64,000 bases of DNA from Methanomassiliicoccus sp. (GTDB taxonomy: Archaea > Thermoplasmatota > Thermoplasmata > Methanomassiliicoccales > Methanomassiliicoccaceae): the NCBI GenBank assembly GCA_018262895.1, contig JADFDJ010000004.1:62001-126000 (forward strand), in the 5' to 3' direction. The notes beneath the pieces are model-generated. The model was given only the letters and a program-made list of their open reading frames with translations, had not been told where the DNA came from and searched no databases. Shown here piece by piece: positions 9,670 to 19,820 of the stretch. The first letter of the stretch is position 1. Every line of letters starts with the position of its first letter. A program made the position numbers and the translations under genes.

Positions 9670-12600
9670 ATGAGCTCTGCAGGTTCAGGTCCTAACGTAG
9701 ATCACGATATAGATGGTTCGAAGAAACATCTGACCTCTAAAATGGAACAATTAACAAGGCAGGCCATCAAAAGAAGGCTGTCCCGGGACCGCAACGAGGC
9801 GAAAGGGAGAGAGCCGGACGAACTTCAGGGTCCGGTCCTTACTGGCTCATGGATATATACTGTAGGAGCTGACAACGGTCGTATCTGGGTCTCGGAGGGG
9901 ATCGGAAGGATCTTCGGGATAATCGTGCCGGATGATGGATATGTACCGATAGAGACCATCAGTCGTTGCATCCCTGACCGAGAGAAGGTTCGACTTTCAC
10001 TGAGCGAGCTGTTCAATGATAGAAAGGAACACGATATGGAGTTCGAGGTGGTGCCTGCCGATGGTGGGCTCAAGAAGATCGTGCTCTCCGTGGCGGACAT
10101 AATGGAGGAGACCGAAGGGACGAGCGTGAGGATCTCGGGGACCATTTGGGACATCACCGACATCCTTCTTCTGGACTCCAGGATGCGCCGGCTGAACCGT
10201 GAGCTGATGGCTATCAAGGAATGCGCTCGTGCGGTAATAAAGGCCAGGAACGAGCAGGAGCTGTGGGACTCAATTTGCCGGATCGTCTGCGATATCGCTG
10301 GATATCGGTTGACCTGGGTGGGGTTGGCGGAGCACAATGATGGGAAGGACATACGCCCGGTGGCCTGGAGCGGTTACAACGAAGATTACGTTCTGAGCGT
10401 CAGAGCTACATGGGGTGATGATGAGAGGAGTACTGGACCAGCGGGCAGGAGCATCAAGACCGGACGGACAACGTTCATACAGGACGTGTTGAACGATGAC
10501 AGGTATGACCTTTGGCGGGAGCATGCCTTGAAGAACGGTTACCGCTCCTTGATCGCCATCCCTCTGATGGACAGTGGGGAGGCGTTCGGTGCCCTGATGA
10601 TCTACTCTGACAAGACCAATGGGTTCACCTCGGAAGAGGTGGAGCTCCTGGAGGAGATGGCGGGAGATCTTGCTTTCGGGATCGTCACATTGCGGATGAG
10701 GAGGGAACGGGAGAAGGCCATGGATGCCCTGAAAAGAGTGGAAGCCCGGAACCGTACGTTGTACGATCTTTCCCAGATGACGGGGGCTACATCCAAAGAC
10801 CTTACTGAAAGGGCGTTGAACAGCTGCATCTCACTGTCAGAAAGCAAGTTGGGCTTCGTGGCCTTCGTGAACGAGGACGAGACCGCCTTGACCATGCATA
10901 ACTGGTCTAAACAGGTTATGGAAGAATGCATGGTGGCTAACAGGCCCTACTTATATAGGATGGAGGAGACGGGGTCGTGGACGGAATCGTTGCGCCGGAG
11001 AAGGCCGGTCATAGTAAATCATTACAGCGAACCTCACGCCAACAAGAGAGGCCTGCCCCTAGGTCACGTGAAGATCGAGCGCTTCATGACCGTTCCCGTT
11101 TTCGACCGAAGCCACATAGTGGCGGTCCTGGGCGTGGCTAACAAAGAAAGCGACTACACTGAGGAGGATGCGACCGACCTGTCCCTTCTAATGGACGGGA
11201 TGTGGCGCATCGTGCGTAAGCTAAAGGCCGAGGAGGAGCTGAAGGAGCATCATAACCTCCTCAACTCCTTCGCCGAGAACATCCCCGATGCCATCTACAT
11301 AAAGGATCTCGATGGTAGGTACCTTATGATGAATCCCGGAGGGGCCGCTCTCCTGGGGATGGAAAGCAAGGATGTGCTGGGAAAGGATGATGAGGCTCTC
11401 TTCGGCGCCGAGGTCGCCGCCCAGCTCAGGGGCGAAGACCGGGAAGTGATCGAGGAACGCCAAGCTAGGTTCTACGAGGCTACAAACATTATCAGGGGTC
11501 GCAGGACGACATACTCGACCTGGAAGGCGCCTTATATGAACTCCGATGGAGAGGTCATCGGGATGATGGGGTATAGTCGTGATATTTCCGAGAAGAAGGA
11601 GGCCGAGGAAGCCCTGCAGCGTTCGGAGCAGATGCTGAAGATCGTTATCGATAACTTCCCCGGATTGGTGTTCTGGAAGGACCGAAACCTTGTCTACCTG
11701 GGTGCGAACAAGGAGTCGGCCACCAATGTGGGCTTTGAGGACCCCTCAGAATATGTCGGAAAGACCGACTATGACCTACCCTGGGCCGAGACCGAGGCTG
11801 ATGCATACAGGGCGGATGACATCCAGGTCATGGAGAGCGGGATACCCAAGCTACACATCATCGAGAGGCAGCAACGACTTAACGGTAAGTTCGGCTGGCT
11901 GGACACAAGCAAGGTCCCGCTCCGGGATAAGGATGGTAAGGTCGTCGGGATATTGGGCACGGCCACCGATATCACGGAGAAGAAGAGGGCGGAGGATGCC
12001 CTGCGGCAGGCCAACCTCATCGTGGAGAATAGCCCGGTGATGCTGTTCCGCTGGCGTGCCGAGGATGGCTGGCCGGTGGAGCTGGTATCAAACAACATCA
12101 CTCAGTTCGGTTATGAACCCCAGGAACTGCTGGATGGATCGATCAAATATGCGTCGATCATACACCCTGATGATCTGGGACTCACCGCTGAGAAGGTTGA
12201 CGAGTGCGTTAGAAGCGGGATCGATCAGTTCGAGCAGGTCTATCGCATCAGGACCAAGGACGGGCATTACCGATGGGTGGAGGACCGCACGGTGGTGGAG
12301 CGCGGTGCCGATGGCGGGGTTACCCACTACCAGGGCATCGTGATCGACATCACCGAGCGGAAGCTGGCTGAGCAGGGCTTGCAGGAAAGCGAGGAGCGGA
12401 ACCGCAGGCTGCTGGGAAGGTCGTTCGACGCCAGGATCACGCACCGTGACGGCAAGATCATCTTCGCCAACGATACGGCGGCAAGGCTCATTAGGGCCGA
12501 GAGCAAGGAGGACCTTATCGGCAAGGACCTGGTCGAGTTCCTGACCGGTGAATCCAAGGAAAAAGCGGAAAAGAGGATTCAACAGCTGTATGCTAAACCT

Positions 12601-15153
12601 GGGACCGTGGTGCCTATCATCGAAGAACAGTTCATTTGCTTCGATGGGGACATCATCGACATCGAGGTCACGGCCGCGAGCTTCCTCGAGGGAGGAGAAC
12701 CGACCGTTGAGGTGGTGTTCCGGGACATATCCGAACGTAAGCGCATCCAGGAGGAGCTGAGAAGGAGCGAGGAGAAGTTCAGGGGTCTGGTCGAGAACGC
12801 ACCGTACGCGATGCTCATCATCTCAGATGACAAGATAAAATACCTGAACCCGGCCGCCATGGAACTGTTCGGCGCTTCATCAGCAGATGACGTCCTGGGC
12901 ACCAAGATCTCGGACCGCGTCGATCCCCGGTTCAGACCTTCGTTGAAGAGGCGGAAACACCAGCTCGAGGTCGAGAAGAGGCCCACGGAGAAGACGGACG
13001 AGGTGTATATCAAGCTTGACGGGACACCGGTCGATGTCGAGGTCGCCGCCGTGCCTTACCGGTTCAACAATGATGATGGGTCCATGATAATCCTGCGGGA
13101 CATCACGGACCGGAAGCGGGCCGAGGAGGCGCTAGAGAAGCGCATACTGGCGTTGACCAGACCTCTGGACGAGATGGAGGACATCGTCTTCGAGGATCTC
13201 TTCAACATATCAGAGCTCCAGCACCTGCAGGACCTGCTTGGAAAGGCCTGGGGGGTCGGGGTCCTCCTGACCCGACCGGACGGTACCCCTATCACCCGTC
13301 CCAGCAACTTCACGTACTTTTGCACGGAGTTCATTCGCAAGAGCGAGAAAGGGCGCATGAGATGCCAAACGTCCGACTCGATCATCGGACGTCATAATCC
13401 CTCTGGACCGACGATCGAGCGTTGTTTGAGCGCCGGACTGTGGGGGGCGGGAGCGAGCATCACCGTCGGCGGCCGCCATATCGCTAACTGGTTGATCGGC
13501 CAGGTCCGGAATGAAGCTCAGACCGAGGAGGAGATGGTGGAATATGCCCGGGAGATAGGAGTAGATGAGGCTAGGTTCCGTGAGGCCTTCCTCCAGGTGC
13601 CTGTTATGTCCACGGAGAGGTTCGAGCACATCGCGAACACCCTCTTCGCTCTGGCCAACCAGCTCTCCTCTATCGCCTACCAGAACATACAGCAGGCGCG
13701 CTTCATCGCCGAGCGCAAAATGGCTGATGACGCTCTCCGTGAGGCCAACCTCATCATGGAGAACAGCCCAGTGATGCTGTTCCGCTGGAGGGCGCAGGAG
13801 GGATGGCCGGTGGAGCTGGTATCCAAGAACATCGTGAGGTTCGGTTACGAGCCGGAGATGTTCCTCAATGGTTCATTGCTCTTCTCTGACATCGTACATC
13901 CCGATGACCTCGATGGCATCAAGGCCGCCTTAGATGATAAGATCAGTCAGGGCGAGGACAGCTACGAAGGCATCTACCGTATCCGCAGCCGGGACGGAGC
14001 CTACCATTGGGTGGACGAGCGCACCTTCCTGGAGAGGGATTCCGAAGGGATGGTGACCAACATACAGGGTATCTTAATAGACATCACCGAGAGGGTGGAG
14101 GCAGAGAAGCGACTTCAAGCGATCAATGATGCCCTGAAGGAGGGCGAGGAGAAGTATCAAGAGCTCTTCGAGCTAGGAAGCGAGGCCGTGTTCTTGATCG
14201 ACAACGGAACGGGGAAGGTCCTCGAATGCAACACCGCTGCCAGCGAGATGTACGGCTATAGCCACAAGGAGCTCCTGGAATCAAATACGCGCGACCTCTT
14301 GGTAAAGAGGGCGGAGTCAGAGAGCAAGATGATCGAGAACAGGAACGGTAGTGTGATTATACCTCTGGAATACCACCGTAGAAAGGACGGCCGGATGTTC
14401 CCTGTGGAGATCAACAGCCGGTACTTCACATGGAAGGGGAATAACGTTCACGTGGCTGCGGTCAGGGACATAACGGAGCGGATCAGGACGTCCGAGGCCC
14501 TTCGCCAGGTCAATAAAAAGCTGAACCTCCTGAACAACATCACGCGGCACGATCTGAAGAACCAGATGACCGCCCTCACGGGCAACCTGGCACTGGCGAA
14601 ATTGAAGAGAGCGGACCCTTCGTTCGATGTGTACATGGAAAAGGCCTTGGCATCGGCGGACAGCATGACCGCCATCATCAAGTTCGCCGAGGCTTACGAG
14701 GAGATAGGCGTTCGCGAAGCCATATGGCATGACCTGAAGACCCTGGTCATCGACAGCGTTGGGGACGTCCCACCGAGCAAGCTACGGATCATCAATGATG
14801 TTCCAGCGGGGATAGAGGTTTTCGCCGATCCACTCATAAAGAAGGTCTTCTACAATCTCATCGATAACGCCATCCGTCACGGTGAGAAGGCAACGACCGT
14901 ACGCTTCTCCGTGGAGAAGGTCGATGGGGTTCACACCATCGTCTGCGAGGACGATGGTCTGGGCATCTCTGCGGACATACGGAGCAAGCTGTTCAATAGA
15001 GGTTTCGGGAAGAACCATGGCCTGGGTCTCTTCCTATCGAGGGAGATCCTGGCCATAACCGATATAACCATGACCGAGGAGGGCGAGCCGGGAAAGGGGG
15101 CTCGCTTCGTCATGTCCGTGCCCAGGGACGGGATACGGGGCGTGTATCTGTAG
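9670..15153 (+). CDS. large multi-PAS/GAF/PocR sensor histidine kinase
   Basis: A soluble sensor of about 1827 residues with no obvious membrane segment. Approximate domains in order: PAS (55-173), GAF (180-345), GAF (355-515), PAS (525-650), PAS (652-775), PAS (777-905), PAS (905-1027), PAS (1030-1153), PocR-type ligand-binding domain (1156-1350; Cys-rich, e.g. FTYFCTEF and MRCQTSD), PAS (1355-1485), PAS (1493-1610), then the kinase. The phospho-acceptor His is near 1627 in TRHDLKNQ. The ATPase has an N box (NLIDNAIRH), G1 (EDDGLGIS) and G2 (GLGLFLSRE). Start ATG 9670 is chosen because GGAGG lies 8 nt upstream; ATG 9628 has no such site. It has no receiver domain. A stand-alone receiver is encoded at 33 kb, but pairing is unproven. 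Confidence 0.93.
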   Translation: MSSAGSGPNVDHDIDGSKKHLTSKMEQLTRQAIKRRLSRDRNEAKGREPDELQGPVLTGSWIYTVGADNGRIWVSEGIGRIFGIIVPDDGYVPIETISRCIPDREKVRLSLSELFNDRKEHDMEFEVVPADGGLKKIVLSVADIMEETEGTSVRISGTIWDITDILLLDSRMRRLNRELMAIKECARAVIKARNEQELWDSICRIVCDIAGYRLTWVGLAEHNDGKDIRPVAWSGYNEDYVLSVRATWGDDERSTGPAGRSIKTGRTTFIQDVLNDDRYDLWREHALKNGYRSLIAIPLMDSGEAFGALMIYSDKTNGFTSEEVELLEEMAGDLAFGIVTLRMRREREKAMDALKRVEARNRTLYDLSQMTGATSKDLTERALNSCISLSESKLGFVAFVNEDETALTMHNWSKQVMEECMVANRPYLYRMEETGSWTESLRRRRPVIVNHYSEPHANKRGLPLGHVKIERFMTVPVFDRSHIVAVLGVANKESDYTEEDATDLSLLMDGMWRIVRKLKAEEELKEHHNLLNSFAENIPDAIYIKDLDGRYLMMNPGGAALLGMESKDVLGKDDEALFGAEVAAQLRGEDREVIEERQARFYEATNIIRGRRTTYSTWKAPYMNSDGEVIGMMGYSRDISEKKEAEEALQRSEQMLKIVIDNFPGLVFWKDRNLVYLGANKESATNVGFEDPSEYVGKTDYDLPWAETEADAYRADDIQVMESGIPKLHIIERQQRLNGKFGWLDTSKVPLRDKDGKVVGILGTATDITEKKRAEDALRQANLIVENSPVMLFRWRAEDGWPVELVSNNITQFGYEPQELLDGSIKYASIIHPDDLGLTAEKVDECVRSGIDQFEQVYRIRTKDGHYRWVEDRTVVERGADGGVTHYQGIVIDITERKLAEQGLQESEERNRRLLGRSFDARITHRDGKIIFANDTAARLIRAESKEDLIGKDLVEFLTGESKEKAEKRIQQLYAKPGTVVPIIEEQFICFDGDIIDIEVTAASFLEGGEPTVEVVFRDISERKRIQEELRRSEEKFRGLVENAPYAMLIISDDKIKYLNPAAMELFGASSADDVLGTKISDRVDPRFRPSLKRRKHQLEVEKRPTEKTDEVYIKLDGTPVDVEVAAVPYRFNNDDGSMIILRDITDRKRAEEALEKRILALTRPLDEMEDIVFEDLFNISELQHLQDLLGKAWGVGVLLTRPDGTPITRPSNFTYFCTEFIRKSEKGRMRCQTSDSIIGRHNPSGPTIERCLSAGLWGAGASITVGGRHIANWLIGQVRNEAQTEEEMVEYAREIGVDEARFREAFLQVPVMSTERFEHIANTLFALANQLSSIAYQNIQQARFIAERKMADDALREANLIMENSPVMLFRWRAQEGWPVELVSKNIVRFGYEPEMFLNGSLLFSDIVHPDDLDGIKAALDDKISQGEDSYEGIYRIRSRDGAYHWVDERTFLERDSEGMVTNIQGILIDITERVEAEKRLQAINDALKEGEEKYQELFELGSEAVFLIDNGTGKVLECNTAASEMYGYSHKELLESNTRDLLVKRAESESKMIENRNGSVIIPLEYHRRKDGRMFPVEINSRYFTWKGNNVHVAAVRDITERIRTSEALRQVNKKLNLLNNITRHDLKNQMTALTGNLALAKLKRADPSFDVYMEKALASADSMTAIIKFAEAYEEIGVREAIWHDLKTLVIDSVGDVPPSKLRIINDVPAGIEVFADPLIKKVFYNLIDNAIRHGEKATTVRFSVEKVDGVHTIVCEDDGLGISADIRSKLFNRGFGKNHGLGLFLSREILAITDITMTEEGEPGKGARFVMSVPRDGIRGVYL

Positions 15154-15321
15154 GACCCCGAACGCTATCTGTCGACCACTCTCATAGCTACTTACAGCTT
15201 TGGGGTCCCTCAGGCCATGCGACCTTCCCTGTGACCTATGCTCACGGCAGCTCCCGCCCTGCTCGCCATGGAACAACAAGTTTTTTCCAGTGGCTGGCCT
15301 GTAGCGTTAGGAGGCCTTTCA

Positions 15322-16533
15322 TTGGCAGGTAAAAAGCGCAGGGGACTTCTCACGGGCATCTCCACCAATGTCCTGGTTCTCGGGCTGGTGTCCCTTCTCA
15401 ACGACGCCAGCAGCGAGATGATATACCCCATACTGCCGCTTTTCCTGGCCGGTCTGGGTGCCAGCGGTGCGGTGATAGGCTTGATAGAGGGGGCCGCGGA
15501 GACCACGGCATCCCTCCTCAAGGTTGTCTCTGGACGCTTCTCCGATCGGTTCGGCAGAAGGAAGCCGTTCCTGACCGCAGGGTACGGTCTGAGCACCATG
15601 GCGAAGCCTCTCCTCGTCCTGACCACGTCCTACTGGCAGGTTCTTGGAGTCCGCATCACGGAAAGGATCGGGAAGGGTCTGCGGGCCGCCCCCCGCGATG
15701 CCCTCATCGCCGATTCCACGAAAAAAGAGGACCTGGGAAGGGCCTACGGTCTGCACAAGGCCATGGACTCCATGGGAGCGGTGATAGGCCCGCTTCTGAT
15801 CCTTCCTATACTGCTGGCCGCCGGCACCGTGACCGAGGGTACGTTCCGGACGGTGTTCCTCCTGGCCACCATTCCCGCGGTCATCTCCGTCATCATCATC
15901 GTTCTGTACGTCAGGGAGGACGGTCGCAAGGTCCAGAGGTGCACCGCCAACTTTCTCAAGGACTCCAGGCGCCTGGGCAGGGACTTCTGGTTGCTGACAC
16001 TGGTCGTGGTGGTGTTCTTCCTGGGGGAGATCAGCTACGCGTTCTTCGTGCTCAGGTCTGAAGCGCTGGGGTCCAGCACAGTGACCACGATCCTTCTGTA
16101 CATACTTTACAACGTGGTGTTCGTGATCATGTCCCTACCCTCTGGCATCCTCTCGGACCGATGGGGGAGGAGACCGGTCCTGGCGTTCTCCTTCGTCCTC
16201 TTCGCCGCCACCTGCGTGACATTGACCCTGGCGGATGGCCTGGTCCTGCTCGCCCTGGGATTCGTCCTGTACGGGGTGTACAAAGGGTCGAGCGAGGGTG
16301 TGTTCAAGGCCTTCGTCATCGATGTAGTTCCCAGGGACCTCTGCGGAACCGCACTGGGTATCTACCACACCGCGGTAGGGCTAGTGATGCTTCCCGGCGG
16401 TATCTTGGCCGGCATCCTATGGGATGCCTTTGGTTCTGAGATGACCTTCGCATACGGTGGCGCGATGAGCCTTCTGGCATTGGCCCTGCTGCTCCTCTTC
16501 ATGCGCCACCGCCGTGCCCCCGAACCTTCCTGA
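15322..16533 (+). CDS. MFS transporter
   Basis: About 403 residues and 12 predicted membrane segments. The N-terminus (NVLVLGLVSLLNDASSEMIYP) and the loop between helices 2 and 3 (GRFSDRFGRRKPF, the MFS motif A pattern GxxxDRxGRR) are typical of a common MFS branch in bacteria and archaea. A second GxLSDRWGRRP copy follows in the C-half. TTG at 15322 is preferred, because TAGGAGG lies 6 nt upstream and the family alignment starts there; ATG 15238 would add 28 unlikely residues. The substrate is unknown, most likely a drug or small metabolite. Confidence 0.85.
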   Translation: MAGKKRRGLLTGISTNVLVLGLVSLLNDASSEMIYPILPLFLAGLGASGAVIGLIEGAAETTASLLKVVSGRFSDRFGRRKPFLTAGYGLSTMAKPLLVLTTSYWQVLGVRITERIGKGLRAAPRDALIADSTKKEDLGRAYGLHKAMDSMGAVIGPLLILPILLAAGTVTEGTFRTVFLLATIPAVISVIIIVLYVREDGRKVQRCTANFLKDSRRLGRDFWLLTLVVVVFFLGEISYAFFVLRSEALGSSTVTTILLYILYNVVFVIMSLPSGILSDRWGRRPVLAFSFVLFAATCVTLTLADGLVLLALGFVLYGVYKGSSEGVFKAFVIDVVPRDLCGTALGIYHTAVGLVMLPGGILAGILWDAFGSEMTFAYGGAMSLLALALLLLFMRHRRAPEPS

Positions 16534-16573
16534 CCTCGGGATCCTGAGGCATAAGGAGGTGCTCGGCACCTCT

Positions 16574-18535
16574 TCAAGCACGCGCTCTTCCTGTGATCAT
16601 GTCCTTCTCGTCCCTGAACGATGTGGCGAGAAGCATCATGGACATGCCTGCTATCAGCAGCGCAGAGCCCAGCCAAACACCGCTCACCATCGGCAGCAGG
16701 CGGACCTGCACCAAGGCAGACTCATTGGCCATCCAGTCGTAGCTGATGTATAGGTCCTCGGACAGTCCGTTCAGGACCTGGGTTCCGCCATGGACCAGCA
16801 AGGACCCGGAATAACCGTCCTCATAGTGATTGGACACCGAGACCGTTCTCGCTCCCCCGCCCCCGGTGACCTCGAAGGTGGCCGTGCGTACCTCGCCCGG
16901 CACCCCGGCGGACGATGTCCACGGCTCTGTCGTCAGACCCAGCAGCCTGACCGTGCTATCTCCCAGCGAGACCTGGTCTCCAATGCCCATGATCTCCCTG
17001 TCCTCCGGCAGCGAGGACTGGTAGTATGAAGAGACCACGAAGCTAAGCACCACCACTATCAGGCCCAAGTGGGCCAGGATAGGCCCTGCCCTTCTGACCC
17101 ATCGTCGCGCCGGAGAGCGTTCCGTTCTCACCAGGCGGTAAAGGGATGCGGCAAGCGTCGCCGCTGCCGGCGGGAGGATGAGGGCAACAGGCAGGGGGAT
17201 GCTCCCTGTCGCCAATGAGACCAGCGCAAGGAGGATGGACACCAGGCCTACGGCCGTTCCGAGCATGAAGGCCTTGCGACGGCCTAACCTTGGTGAAGAT
17301 TCTATGATCAGGAGAGCTATGAGCATTATCGCCAGCAAATAAGCGGTCTTCTCGGTGAACTCCATGAAGTTGTCCCCCTGGTCAAGACCGACGTTCTTAA
17401 CGAGGAGCAGTACCAGAAGGACGGAGAACATCATGTGGAGTGCCACTATGCCCAGGATGCCATCCTCGACCCGCGTGTGCACCCTCCTTGACATTCGGTA
17501 GCCGAGGACTGAACCGAGGACCAGTAGGAGCACGATGACGATGAACAGCCCCATGATGCTCTTGTCCCCCTCGATGACCGTGAGGAAGCGGGACGCCATA
17601 GAGCCGCTCACCGAGCTTCCGTAGGTGTGCACCGAGGAGCCCCAAAGCCCCCCGGTACGGGTTATGAAGGAGGACAGGAGGACGTACACGAAGGAGAGCA
17701 TGCCCAGGAAGGGCAGCAGATATCCATGACGGGCAGCGGGGGACCGGTGCGCATGCAGGAATGCCATGACGGCAAGCATGGGCAGCAGGGAGGCGGTCTC
17801 CACCGGGTCCCACACCCAGTACCCTCCCCACCCGAGCTCATAGTAGGCCCACACCGCACCCACCAGGATGCCCATGACCAGCAGGAGGCCCGCCAGCCTT
17901 GCCCAGGGAAGGGCCACTTTGAGCCAATCATCCTCGAGCGTGAGGAATCGGGCGAGGGACGCGGAGAATATGGCCATGCAGAAAGCGTAGGCCGCAAAGA
18001 CCAAGGGGGGATGGAGGGCCATCTCCAGGGTCTGCAGGGACATGCTCATGCCCATACCCTCAGGATGAAGTGCAAGTTCAGAGGGCGCGGTCAGGGCGAA
18101 GAGGTCGGCGGCCATGACTATAAGGGCGAAGAGGAGCACCATGCTCCCGGCGGCCGTACGGAAAGCCGAAGAGAACCTCCGACCAAGCCCCCGTCGCCCT
18201 TCCATAAGGGTCTCCACGGCCAAGGCGAGGGACATGAACCATGCCCACAGCAGGAGCCCGCCCTCGCCGCCGGCCCACACCCCCACAAGCTTGTAGAACG
18301 GGTCGATGCTTTGGGATGAATGGGACCACACGTACTCGGTGTTCAGATCGGATGCGAGGAACAGATAGGCCAGGATGGAGAGGGTCGCGGTGAGCAGGGC
18401 GAATGATATGAGGGCACCGTATCGCGAGATGTGCTCCCATCGCCGGTCCCCACGCCCCAGTGATAGGCCCCCACCGGCACTGGCCGCAAGGGCTGACACG
18501 GCCGCCGCCGCAAGGAGCACCTCTCCGATGTTCAT
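16574..18535 (-). CDS. ccmF: CcmF-like cytochrome c maturation protein
   Basis: A 653-residue membrane protein with about 14-15 hydrophobic segments. It carries the tryptophan-rich heme-handling motif WGGYWVWDPVE near residues 235-245 and conserved His positions (for example ALHPPLVFAAY near 173), as in CcmF/NrfE heme lyases. These proteins attach heme to apocytochrome c outside the membrane. The C-terminal part has a soluble extracytoplasmic domain of about 110 residues before the last helix, as in CcmF. It is the third gene of a minus-strand set, starting 4 nt after the NapH-like gene ends. No CcmA, B, C or E is in the window. The organism would need those elsewhere, or CcmF has another job. 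Confidence 0.88.
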   Translation of the reverse strand: MNIGEVLLAAAAVSALAASAGGGLSLGRGDRRWEHISRYGALISFALLTATLSILAYLFLASDLNTEYVWSHSSQSIDPFYKLVGVWAGGEGGLLLWAWFMSLALAVETLMEGRRGLGRRFSSAFRTAAGSMVLLFALIVMAADLFALTAPSELALHPEGMGMSMSLQTLEMALHPPLVFAAYAFCMAIFSASLARFLTLEDDWLKVALPWARLAGLLLVMGILVGAVWAYYELGWGGYWVWDPVETASLLPMLAVMAFLHAHRSPAARHGYLLPFLGMLSFVYVLLSSFITRTGGLWGSSVHTYGSSVSGSMASRFLTVIEGDKSIMGLFIVIVLLLVLGSVLGYRMSRRVHTRVEDGILGIVALHMMFSVLLVLLLVKNVGLDQGDNFMEFTEKTAYLLAIMLIALLIIESSPRLGRRKAFMLGTAVGLVSILLALVSLATGSIPLPVALILPPAAATLAASLYRLVRTERSPARRWVRRAGPILAHLGLIVVVLSFVVSSYYQSSLPEDREIMGIGDQVSLGDSTVRLLGLTTEPWTSSAGVPGEVRTATFEVTGGGGARTVSVSNHYEDGYSGSLLVHGGTQVLNGLSEDLYISYDWMANESALVQVRLLPMVSGVWLGSALLIAGMSMMLLATSFRDEKDMITGRARA

Positions 18536-18539
18536 CGCT

Positions 18540-19820
18540 TCACTCCGACCGTAGCTCTCGGCGATCTCCCAGGAGCCGGGTGCGCAGCGACGACAAGGCG
18601 GCCTTCAATCTGGTGGACATCCGGGACAGCAGCATTCCGCCGTACAGCAGAGGGATGGCCACGGCACATGCCCCCCCAAGAGGGCACGCGGCGCATCCCG
18701 TGGCCGCACAGGGGCCGGTGAACATGTATGCGAGGGGTGCCGTGGCCGCAGCCAGCACGAAAGCGCTCGCGGTGCGGACCCTTGATATAGCGTCCTTGAC
18801 CTTCTTGTGGATCTTCTCCCCGGTGCTCCCGTAGGCGCCGCGGTAAGCATTGAAGGAGCAGTTGTTGATGCACTCCCTGCAGCCGTTGCACAGCGTCGTC
18901 TCGATCTTACCATCCATTCCTATGGCCCACATGGGGCAGTTGACATCGCACTTCCGGCAGTTTCGGCAGTTGGAGGCCTCGTACTCCAGGCGGTAGAAGC
19001 CCAGCTTGGCACCTATGGCATGGGATATGCCCGAGATCGCCCCAAGGGGGCAGAAGAACAGGCACCATCCCCGCCCTCCGACCATCATTATACCTCCAAG
19101 TAGCAGCCAGACTATCAGGGTCAGCACGGCCCCGGCGTTCCAGAAGTTCTCAGGGGCTGTGGAGAACAGGCCTAGCGACATGTACTCCATTAAAGCAGGG
19201 CTGCAGAACCTACCCATGTCCACCCCGTAGGAGCACTGGGCCACCGGGCCAGCCATCGCCCATCCGACTAAGATGAACCCAGCCAGGAAGCCATATCGCA
19301 GGCTGGCGGTGACCTTGGTGTTCTGGATGCGCATGCGGTAACGTTCTGGGATGGGGACTATCCTGCTGAGCATCTCGCTCATGGCCCCCACCGGGCACAG
19401 CCTCCCGCAGAACAGCGGGCCGAAGAGGAGCGCGACCACCAGGATAGCCCCTATGGTGATGAGGGCAATAGGGCCGATGCTCGCCGGAACTGACCCAGTG
19501 ATCAGCAGCTCCATTGGCAGCTTGAAGCATACAGAATGAATCGTCGCCTCATCAGTTGACCCCGTTATGGAGTATGCCAGCCTGGTGAACACCGCAAAGG
19601 GGGCGATGAACAGGAAGAAACCTGCTATCAGACCCAGGTACCGTTCGCTGTTCCGCCACACCGTTTTCGGCACCTTCAGCTTGACGCGTCCTGCCGCCGG
19701 CCGCTCAGGCTCTGGCAGACGGACGTTCGGCACCTCCGAACGGGAACGGCCCTTCAAGGGGCCAGGGAGCTTGGATTTATCAAATGTGAGGGTCTTTTTC
19801 AGAGGGTTCCTCAATGCCAT
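18540..19820 (-). CDS. NapH/NosR-like membrane ferredoxin
   Basis: A 426-residue protein with a soluble N-terminus, then membrane segments. Two conserved Cys-Pro motifs of the NapH/NosR/CcoG family sit at membrane edges: CGRLCP (138-143) and CLFFCP (253-258). Two 4Fe-4S sites follow, CxxCxxCxxxCP (285-296) and a similar one at 311-321, then two further membrane segments with an extra Cys-rich stretch (CAATGCAACP, about residues 379-388). The family moves electrons between quinols and periplasmic or extracytoplasmic acceptors. The gene overlaps the preceding exported CxCH protein by 10 nt and is followed 4 nt later by ccmF, so all three are probably one transcript. Confidence 0.88.
   Translation of the reverse strand: MALRNPLKKTLTFDKSKLPGPLKGRSRSEVPNVRLPEPERPAAGRVKLKVPKTVWRNSERYLGLIAGFFLFIAPFAVFTRLAYSITGSTDEATIHSVCFKLPMELLITGSVPASIGPIALITIGAILVVALLFGPLFCGRLCPVGAMSEMLSRIVPIPERYRMRIQNTKVTASLRYGFLAGFILVGWAMAGPVAQCSYGVDMGRFCSPALMEYMSLGLFSTAPENFWNAGAVLTLIVWLLLGGIMMVGGRGWCLFFCPLGAISGISHAIGAKLGFYRLEYEASNCRNCRKCDVNCPMWAIGMDGKIETTLCNGCRECINNCSFNAYRGAYGSTGEKIHKKVKDAISRVRTASAFVLAAATAPLAYMFTGPCAATGCAACPLGGACAVAIPLLYGGMLLSRMSTRLKAALSSLRTRLLGDRRELRSE

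Noticed and set aside
9389-9673. 94-codon ORF before the histidine kinase
   Set aside because: A TATA-like box lies close, but the spacing is too short, it overlaps the kinase in another phase and it has no recognisable content.
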